Source of the DNA: Faeciplasma sp045660445
GTDB taxonomy: Bacteria; Bacillota; Clostridia; Oscillospirales; Ruminococcaceae
Direction of reading: 5' to 3'
Assembly (NCBI GenBank): GCA_045660445.1
Contig: JAZRDR010000016.1
Span: forward strand, 1-64,000
DNA: 64,000 nt
In this document: positions 58,032-64,000 of the stretch, piece after piece
Numbering within the stretch: the stretch's first letter is position 1
How the letters are laid out: every line of letters starts with the position of its first letter
Position numbers and translations under genes: made by a program
The notes under the pieces: generated by a model
What the model saw: only the letters and a program-made list of their open reading frames with translations
Databases searched by the model: none
What the model was told of the DNA's origin: nothing

Positions 58032-61000
58032 ATGGCAAGAAAAATGAAAACCATGGATGGTAACAACGCTGCTGCATGGGCTGCATACCCGTTTACAGAA
58101 GTCGCTGCTATCTATCCCATCACTCCCTCCTCAGTAATGGCTGAGGTTACTGATGCTTGGTCTGCAAAGGGCCAGACTAACATCTTCGACCAGCCCGTTC
58201 GCGTTGCAGAAATGCAGTCCGAAGCTGGTGCTGCAGGTACCGTTCACGGTTCCTTGGCTGCAGGCGCTCTCACCACCACTTATACTGCTTCTCAGGGTCT
58301 TCTCTTGATGATCCCCAACATGTATAAGATTGCAGGTGAACTTTTGCCTTGCGTAATTCACGTATCCGCACGTTGCGTTGCATCTCACGCTCTTAACATC
58401 TTCGGCGATCATTCCGACGTTTATGCTTGCCGTCAGACCGGTTTTGCAATGATGTGCTCCACCAACCCTCAGGAAGTTATGGACCTCGGTACCATCTCTC
58501 ACCTTGCTACCATCAAGTCAAGAGTTCCCTTCTTGCACTTCTTCGACGGTTTCAGAACCTCTCACGAAATTCAGAAGATCGAAACTTGGGACAAGGCTGA
58601 CGTTGCTGAGCTTGTTGACATGGATTCCATTCAGGCATTCCGTAACAGAGCTATCAACCCTGAACACCCCGTTCTCCGCGGTACTGCTCAGAACCCCGAC
58701 ATCTTCTTCCAGGCTCGTGAAGCTTGCAACCCCTTCTATGACAACGTTCCCGCTGTTGTAGAGGAATATATGGACAAGGTTAATGCTAAGATCGGCACTA
58801 ACTACAAGCTCTTCAACTACTATGGTGCTCCCGATGCTACTAAGGTTATCATCGCTATGGGCTCTGTATGTGACACTATCGAAGAAACTATTGATTACCT
58901 TAACGCTAAGGGCGAAAAGGTTGGTCTTATCAAGGTAAGACTTTACAGACCTTTCGCAGCTAACAAGCTTGTTGAAGCTATTCCCGAAACCGTTAAGATG
59001 ATCTCTGTTCTTGACAGAACCAAGGAACCCGGTTCTTTGGGCGAACCCCTTTATCTTGACGTTGTTGCTGCTCTTCGTGGCACCAAGTTTGCTGAAACTC
59101 CCGTTGCTTGCGGACGTTACGGCTTGGGCTCTAAGGACACAACTCCCGATCAGATCAAGGCTGTATACGACAACTGCGCTTGCAAGCTTGACTACAAGCC
59201 CAGATTCACAATCGGTATCGAAGACGACGTTACCAACCTCTCTCTTAAGAGCGAAGGCAAGCTTGACACTGCTCCTGCCGGCACCATCGCTTGCAAGTTC
59301 TGGGGCTTGGGATCCGACGGTACTGTTGGTGCTAACAAGAACTCCATCAAAATCATCGGTGACCACACCGATAAGTACGCTCAGGCTTACTTCTCTTACG
59401 ACTCTAAGAAGTCGGGCGGTGTAACCGTTTCTCACCTTCGTTTCGGCGACACACCTATCAAGTCTACCTACCTTATCAACCAGGCTGACTTCGTAGCTTG
59501 CCACAACGAATCTTATATCAACAAGTATGACATGGTTCAGGACGTTAAGCCCGGCGGTATCTTCTTGCTCAACTGCCAGTGGTCTGCTGAAGAACTTGAA
59601 GAAAGACTTCCCGGCCAGGTTAAGAGATATATCGCTGACAACAACGTTCAGTTCTACACCATCAACGGCGTTAAGCTCGGTAAGGAAACCGGCATGGGCT
59701 CCAGAATCAACACCATTTTGCAGTCCGCATTCTTCAAGCTCGCTAACGTTATCGACTTTAACGATGCTTTGGGCTATATGAAGGCTGCTGCTGAAGCTTC
59801 TTACGCTAAGAAGGGTATGGACATCGTTGAAAAGAACTGGAACGCTATCGATGCTGGTCACCAGAACATCGTTAAGGTTGAAGTTCCCGAATCTTGGAAG
59901 ACCGCTGCTGACACCGAAATCGGTTCCGCTAAGGTTGACGGCGAAGGCAAGCTCGTTGACTTCGTTAACAACATCTTGATTCCTTGCAACGCACAGCAGG
60001 GTGACAAGCTTCCCGTTTCTATCTTCGCAGACATGGCTGACGGTACATTCCCTCAGGGCTCTGCAGCATTCGAAAAGAGAGGCATCGCTATCGACGTTCC
60101 CGAATGGCAGCCTGAAAACTGCATCCAGTGCAACTTCTGCTCTTATGTATGTCCTCACGCTGTAATTCGTCCTTGCATTATGACTCAGGAAGAGCTTGAT
60201 GCTGCTCCTGAACTTGCAAAGGCAAAGGCTAAGCCTGCAACCGGTATGCCCGGCTACTACTTCGTAATGACAATGTCTGCACTCGACTGCACAGGTTGCG
60301 GCTCTTGTGTAAACGTTTGCCCCGGCAAGAAGGGCGAAAAGGCTTTGGCTATGAGACCTTTGGACGAACAGCTTGCTGAACAGGAAGTATTCAACTATGC
60401 TCATGCATTGCCTGAAAAGCCTGAAGTTTTGGCTAAGTTCAAGGAAACCACCGTTAAGGGCTCTCAGTTCAAGCAGCCCTTGCTCGAATTCTCCGGCGCA
60501 TGTGCTGGCTGTGGTGAAACTCCTTACGCTAAGCTTATCACTCAGCTCTTCGGTGACAGAATGTATATCGCTAACGCAACAGGTTGTTCTTCCATCTGGG
60601 GCGGTTCTGCACCTTCCACTCCTTACACCACTAACAAGCTCGGCAAGGGTCCCGCTTGGGCTAACTCCTTGTTCGAAGATAACGCTGAATACGGCTACGG
60701 TATGTTCCTTGCTCAGAACACCATCCGTCAGAGAGCTATCGCTAAGGTTCTTGAACTTGAAAAGAACGTTGCATGCCCTGACTGCAAGGCTGTAATCGAC
60801 GAATACCTCTCCACCATCGACAACGGCAATCTTAACAGTGTTGCAACTGACAAGCTTGTTGCTCTTCTCGAAGGCATGGATACTGCTGAAGCTAAGGACA
60901 TCCTTAAGGATAAGGACTTCTTGAGAAAGAAGAGCTTGTGGATCTTCGGTGGCGACGGCTGGGCTTACGATATCGGCTTCGGCGGTTTGGATCACGTTAT

Positions 61001-61586
61001 CGCTTCCAACGAAGACATCAACATCTTCGTATTCGATACAGAAGTTTACTCTAACACAGGCGGACAGTCCTCTAAGGCTACTCCTACCGGTGCTATCGCT
61101 CAGTTCGCTGCAGCTGGTAAGACCGTTAAGAAGAAGGACCTTGCAGGCATCGCAATGACCTATGGCTACGTTTACGTTGCTCAGATCGCTATGGGTGCTG
61201 ACTACAACCAGTGCATCAAGGCTATCTCTGAAGCTGAATCCTATAACGGTCCTTCCATCGTTATCGGTTATGCTCCTTGTATCAACCACGGTATCAAGGG
61301 CGGTATGAGCCTTGCTCAGACCGAAGAGAAGAAGGCTGTTGAGTCCGGTTACTGGCACCTCTTCAGATACGATCCCAGACTTGTTGCTGAAGGCAAGAAT
61401 CCCTTCCAGCTCGACTCTAAGGCACCTAGCGCAGACTATAAGGACTTCATCATGAGCGAAGTTAGATACAACTCCTTGGCAAGATCCAACCCCGACAGAG
61501 CTGCTAAGCTCTTCGAATCGGCTGAAGCTTCCTCTAAGGACAAGTATGCTCACCTCGTATTCCTCTCTAAGAGAGACGATTTCTAA
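58032..61586 (+). CDS. nifJ: Pyruvate:ferredoxin oxidoreductase (single-chain)
   Basis: 1184 residues, the full fused form. Domain order: pyrimidine-binding N-terminus (1-230, YPITPSSVMAE), a transketolase C-like domain (about 250-400), gamma domain (about 410-640), a ferredoxin domain with two 4Fe-4S motifs (CIQCNFCSYVCPHA near 697 and CTGCGSCVNVCPG near 752), and the TPP-binding domain with a third cluster (CAGCGETPYAKL near 823, ATGCSSIWGGSAPSTPY, GGDGWAYDIGFGGLDHV). Oxidises pyruvate to acetyl-CoA and CO2 with ferredoxin, central to anaerobic energy metabolism. Its synonymous codon use (GCT, AAG, ATC, GTT) is strongly biased, a sign of high expression. Confidence 0.96.
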   Translation: MARKMKTMDGNNAAAWAAYPFTEVAAIYPITPSSVMAEVTDAWSAKGQTNIFDQPVRVAEMQSEAGAAGTVHGSLAAGALTTTYTASQGLLLMIPNMYKIAGELLPCVIHVSARCVASHALNIFGDHSDVYACRQTGFAMMCSTNPQEVMDLGTISHLATIKSRVPFLHFFDGFRTSHEIQKIETWDKADVAELVDMDSIQAFRNRAINPEHPVLRGTAQNPDIFFQAREACNPFYDNVPAVVEEYMDKVNAKIGTNYKLFNYYGAPDATKVIIAMGSVCDTIEETIDYLNAKGEKVGLIKVRLYRPFAANKLVEAIPETVKMISVLDRTKEPGSLGEPLYLDVVAALRGTKFAETPVACGRYGLGSKDTTPDQIKAVYDNCACKLDYKPRFTIGIEDDVTNLSLKSEGKLDTAPAGTIACKFWGLGSDGTVGANKNSIKIIGDHTDKYAQAYFSYDSKKSGGVTVSHLRFGDTPIKSTYLINQADFVACHNESYINKYDMVQDVKPGGIFLLNCQWSAEELEERLPGQVKRYIADNNVQFYTINGVKLGKETGMGSRINTILQSAFFKLANVIDFNDALGYMKAAAEASYAKKGMDIVEKNWNAIDAGHQNIVKVEVPESWKTAADTEIGSAKVDGEGKLVDFVNNILIPCNAQQGDKLPVSIFADMADGTFPQGSAAFEKRGIAIDVPEWQPENCIQCNFCSYVCPHAVIRPCIMTQEELDAAPELAKAKAKPATGMPGYYFVMTMSALDCTGCGSCVNVCPGKKGEKALAMRPLDEQLAEQEVFNYAHALPEKPEVLAKFKETTVKGSQFKQPLLEFSGACAGCGETPYAKLITQLFGDRMYIANATGCSSIWGGSAPSTPYTTNKLGKGPAWANSLFEDNAEYGYGMFLAQNTIRQRAIAKVLELEKNVACPDCKAVIDEYLSTIDNGNLNSVATDKLVALLEGMDTAEAKDILKDKDFLRKKSLWIFGGDGWAYDIGFGGLDHVIASNEDINIFVFDTEVYSNTGGQSSKATPTGAIAQFAAAGKTVKKKDLAGIAMTYGYVYVAQIAMGADYNQCIKAISEAESYNGPSIVIGYAPCINHGIKGGMSLAQTEEKKAVESGYWHLFRYDPRLVAEGKNPFQLDSKAPSADYKDFIMSEVRYNSLARSNPDRAAKLFESAEASSKDKYAHLVFLSKRDDF

Positions 61587-61601
61587 TATGAAATAAAAAT
61601 T

Positions 61602-61630
61602 GCTCCCCGAGAAATCGGGGAGCTTTTTTT
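61602..61630 (+). terminator. nifJ terminator
   Basis: GCTCCCC / GGGGAGC stem followed by TTTTTTT. Confidence 0.9.
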
Positions 61631-61644
61631 GTTGTCGGAAATTA

Positions 61645-61673
61645 TTGAAAGCTTATTGCAAATGTGGTATTAT
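61645..61673 (+). promoter_or_regulatory. Promoter of the protease-DUF6273 lipoprotein
   Basis: TTGAAA (61645-61650), 17 bases, TATTAT (61668-61673). Confidence 0.6.
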
Positions 61674-61704
61674 ATAGCTATATCATTATTTATAAGGAGC
61701 AAAT

Positions 61705-63198
61705 ATGACAAAAATCCGCTTAATTTCTTTTGCATTGGCTTTTTCAATGCTTTTTATGCTTTTAACTGCCTGCGCTTCGGAAAAACCCGTTGTTAATGAA
61801 GAGCCTCCTTCAGACACAGAAGCAACCTCTGAAACACCGGATACTTCAGTTTCTTCGATTTCTGATACTTCTTTTGAAACGACCTCAACTCCCGAAACGA
61901 CAACCGAACAGACAATGCCCGATTTGGCAACAACATTAAATGAAAATACCGATTTTTCAGATTTAACACCCCACGAGCTTTATGAAATGTGCAAAAACAG
62001 CGTCGTTCATATAGAAACTCCCTCGGGTGGAGGAACAGGCTTTTTCATTGACGAAACAACGGTTATAACAAACAACCACGTTATTGACGGCGCTTTTAGA
62101 ATGATTGCAAAAACTGTTGACGGCAAGATATTTAACGTAATACAAATTATCGCTAAATCTTCAAATCCCGACCTTGCAATTTTAAAGGTTGACGGAAAGG
62201 GAACTCCTTTTAAAATTGCATCAGAGATAGCAGAAGTTGGTGAAGATGTATATACAATAGGTGCTCCTCTTGGAATCTTCCCCACTTTTTCAAGCGGAAT
62301 GGTTCAAAATAACACCTTTGAAGAGTCGGGCGTTGGTTTTTATTTAACAAGCATCGGAACGATCTCCGGTAACAGCGGAGGGCCTGTGTTCAATTCCAAA
62401 GGTGAGATTATCGGTGTTGTTCAGGGCGGAATGAGCGACGGCTCTAACACGCTAGATATGATGATCAAGATCTCTCATATAAACGATCTTGACAGATCAA
62501 ATCCTATTGAAGTCACCGGTAAAGAGCCTTTGCCTGAAGACAATATGGAAAAGGCATCTTCTTTGGCTTCGGCTAACGTTGGCGAGCTTGTTTCCTTCGG
62601 CACTTACGAGCAGGATAACGACGAAAGCACAACCGACGAAGAAATTTTGTGGATCGTTATTGATAAAACCGAAACAGAGGTTAAGCTTTTAAGCCTTTAC
62701 GCATTGGATGCTTTGTCAATGATGAGACCAAACGAGCCGATGGACTGGGAAACCTCTCTTGTAAGAGAATTTTTGAACAACGAATTCTTTAACAAGGCAT
62801 TTACAGCTTCTGAACAGCAGAAGATAAAGGCTGTAACCGTTAAAAACACTCCTAATCCTGTTCACGGAACTGATAACGGAAAGGATACTGTCGACAAGGT
62901 TTATATCTTCAGTCTTGAAGAGGTTGTTGAATATTACGGTATTGATGGCTATAACGAAGGTGTATATGAAAACACTTTTGCTCACGCATCTCAATTATGT
63001 GCAAGCAAGGGTGTATGGCTGGAAGACCCCACCTCAACAAGATGCTGGTGGTGGCTGCGCTCGGCAGGCGGATCTGAATCAAACGCTGCCGAAGTTGGTA
63101 GCTTCGGTTATATCAGCTTTAACGGCACAAATGCTGCCAATCCCGAACTGGGCGGCAGCAGAGGTGTAAGACCTGTAATTCACGTTAGCTTAGATTAA
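61705..63198 (+). CDS. Trypsin-like serine protease lipoprotein with DUF6273 domain
   Basis: 497 residues. A lipoprotein signal (FMLLTACAS, Cys near 23), a Thr/Ser/Glu linker (about 25-75), an S1C-type protease domain (about 90-270) with His in ITNNHVID, Asp in SSNPDLAILKV and Ser in ISGNSGGPV, and no PDZ. The C-terminus (about 290-497) is a DUF6273 domain: FGTYEQDND, LWIVIDKTE, SLVREFLNNEFFNKAF, CWWWLRSAGG and RGVRPVIHVSLD. Tethered outside the membrane; DUF6273 may bind a wall or peptide ligand. SD AAGGAG. Confidence 0.87.
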   Translation: MTKIRLISFALAFSMLFMLLTACASEKPVVNEEPPSDTEATSETPDTSVSSISDTSFETTSTPETTTEQTMPDLATTLNENTDFSDLTPHELYEMCKNSVVHIETPSGGGTGFFIDETTVITNNHVIDGAFRMIAKTVDGKIFNVIQIIAKSSNPDLAILKVDGKGTPFKIASEIAEVGEDVYTIGAPLGIFPTFSSGMVQNNTFEESGVGFYLTSIGTISGNSGGPVFNSKGEIIGVVQGGMSDGSNTLDMMIKISHINDLDRSNPIEVTGKEPLPEDNMEKASSLASANVGELVSFGTYEQDNDESTTDEEILWIVIDKTETEVKLLSLYALDALSMMRPNEPMDWETSLVREFLNNEFFNKAFTASEQQKIKAVTVKNTPNPVHGTDNGKDTVDKVYIFSLEEVVEYYGIDGYNEGVYENTFAHASQLCASKGVWLEDPTSTRCWWWLRSAGGSESNAAEVGSFGYISFNGTNAANPELGGSRGVRPVIHVSLD

Positions 63199-63210
63199 TT
63201 ACACATAAAA

Positions 63211-63240
63211 AACCGCCCGAGCATTTCTGCCCGAGCGGTT
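63211..63240. terminator. Bidirectional terminator protease / gyrA
   Basis: AACCGCCCGAGCA / TGCCCGAGCGGTT stem with T- and A-runs. Confidence 0.85.
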
Positions 63241-63246
63241 ATTTTT

Positions 63247-64000
63247 TTATTCTTCAGTTTCTTCGGTCTCTTCGGCTTCGTCGTCAGCACCATCGTCGGT
63301 GATGACTTCATTTGCAGCCTCTGCGCTTTCAGCCTCGGCAATTGCCTTAAGCTCCTCGCTGGAAAGCTGTTCAACCTCTTCGATCTCGGCTTCCTCGTCA
63401 TGCTCGGCACTTGTGAACGCCACAACGATTCTGTCCTCAACGTCCTTGGTTCTCATAATGGTCACGCCGCCTGCATATCTGCCCATGATGGAGATATCTT
63501 TGGCGCGAACACGGATAATGATGCCGTCGTTAGAGATAAGGATAACGTCGTCATCTTCGTTAACGACCTTAATGCCGCAAACCTTGCCCTTTTGCTCGTT
63601 GACCTTATAGTTAAGCATACCAAAGCCGCCACGGCGCTGAACTCTGTAATTGATCGGTTCCACACGTCTTCCAAAGCCCTTTTCGGTAACGGTAAGAACA
63701 GTTGCATCCTCTCTTATAATTTCAGCGGAAACAACCTCGTCGCCGTCGCGAAGCTTGATAGCTCTAACGCCGTGAGCAGAACGTGACATCGGTCTTAACT
63801 GAGTTTCGTCAAATCTTATGATCATGCCGTTTTTGGTTGCAACGATGATCTCATCGTCACCGTCGGTATGCAAAACGCCCTTGATCTCGTCGCCCTCGTC
63901 AAGTCCGATAGCGATAAGTCCGTTCTTTCTAAGGTTCTTGTAAAGAGCCAAGCGTGTGCGCTTGATCTTTCCGAACTTTGTAACCATTGTTACGTATTTA
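63247..64000 (-). CDS. gyrA: DNA gyrase subunit A, C-terminal part (5' end outside window)
   Basis: The minus-strand frame is open to the window edge (251 codons). It holds the last blades of the GyrA beta-pinwheel: TKFGKIKRTRLALYKNLRKNGLIAI, DDEIIVATKNGMIIRF, RVQRRGGFGMLNYKVNEQKGKV, and MGRYAGGVTIMR, then an acidic tail (about 60 residues, EETEETEE). The breakage-rejoining domain and the GyrA box are upstream, outside the window. The long acidic tail is typical of gyrase A rather than ParC. Confidence 0.9.
   Translation of the reverse strand, partial: KYVTMVTKFGKIKRTRLALYKNLRKNGLIAIGLDEGDEIKGVLHTDGDDEIIVATKNGMIIRFDETQLRPMSRSAHGVRAIKLRDGDEVVSAEIIREDATVLTVTEKGFGRRVEPINYRVQRRGGFGMLNYKVNEQKGKVCGIKVVNEDDDVILISNDGIIIRVRAKDISIMGRYAGGVTIMRTKDVEDRIVVAFTSAEHDEEAEIEEVEQLSSEELKAIAEAESAEAANEVITDDGADDEAEETEETEE

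Noticed and set aside
58518..61553. A 1011-codon open frame on the minus strand opposite nifJ
   Set aside because: It is a shadow of a highly expressed gene: biased codons remove reverse-strand stops. No ribosome binding site, no known domains, and the plus strand is clearly PFOR.

Overview
The window is a stretch of chromosome from a spore-forming, anaerobic, moderate-GC Firmicute, most likely a gut Clostridia of the Oscillospirales/Ruminococcaceae type. The evidence is the spore genes gpr and spoVG, pyruvate:ferredoxin oxidoreductase, a T-box leader on hisS-aspS, an HPr with His15 and Ser46, Gram-positive gene order around ffh, ftsEX and mre, many TTGACA-N17-TATAAT promoters, and DUF4956/VTC/CotH and MBOAT/AlgX-type genes. 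I see no transposase, integrase, phage gene or CRISPR array. This is mostly core chromosome, with short repeat families set against stop codons.

Layout. 1-4 kb: a lipoprotein cut by the window edge, then (minus strand) an MBOAT-like membrane protein without its catalytic histidines, an AlgX-remnant/SH3 protein and a YtqA-type radical SAM enzyme. 4-6.5 kb: an HtrA protease, then a divergent XRE regulator/SLOG protein pair. 6.5-15.3 kb (minus): T-box-hisS-aspS, mgsA, and mreB-mreC-mreD-mrdA. 15.4-16 kb: a second XRE/SLOG-like pair with the same promoter architecture as the first. 16-20 kb: DUF4956 and VTC genes divergent from a secreted CotH protein. 20-26.5 kb: degV, a sodium:solute symporter, a small membrane protein, a class 3 proS, and an acyltransferase with an inserted zinc ribbon. 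26.7-30.5 kb: ylxM-ffh, rpsP, khpA, rimM-trmD. 30.7-36.7 kb: HPr, a PucR/CdaR-like regulator, and ftsE-ftsX-envC-like-ctpA-like, where the CtpA homologue lacks both catalytic residues. 36.7-43 kb: a Thr-rich lipoprotein, rpsT, gpr, acpP, two Nudix genes, spoVG, murC and lexA. 43-46.8 kb (minus): rpmG-secE-nusG-rplK-rplA and rplJ-rplL. 47-48.3 kb: a zinc-ribbon membrane protein and tRNA-Pro(CGG) with a decayed duplicate of its 3' end. 48.2-55.6 kb (minus): an aromatic amino acid operon aroF-tyrA-aroB-aroA-aroC-chorismate mutase-aroEK fusion-aroQ. 55.8-64 kb: a nucleotidyltransferase, a collagen-like spore-surface candidate, PFOR, a trypsin-like lipoprotein with a DUF6273 domain, and the 3' part of gyrA.

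How the genes work together. The aro operon encodes every step from DAHP to prephenate plus prephenate dehydrogenase. The ftsEX block probably controls septal wall hydrolysis, with the M23 protein as effector and the dead CtpA as a scaffold or binding protein. The mre/mrdA block builds the cylindrical wall.

The most promising unusual items are: (1) two separate XRE/SLOG divergent modules whose inverted-repeat operators straddle the -10 of the SLOG gene in the same way; (2) a pseudo-MBOAT plus AlgX-remnant pair; (3) a pseudo-CtpA in the ftsEX operon; (4) a T-box with overlapping GAC/CAC specifier codons in front of hisS-aspS; (5) a sigma-K-like promoter on the collagen-like gene; and (6) a 15-bp palindrome across the rplJ promoter. 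All statements come from reading the sequence; no search or folding program was run.
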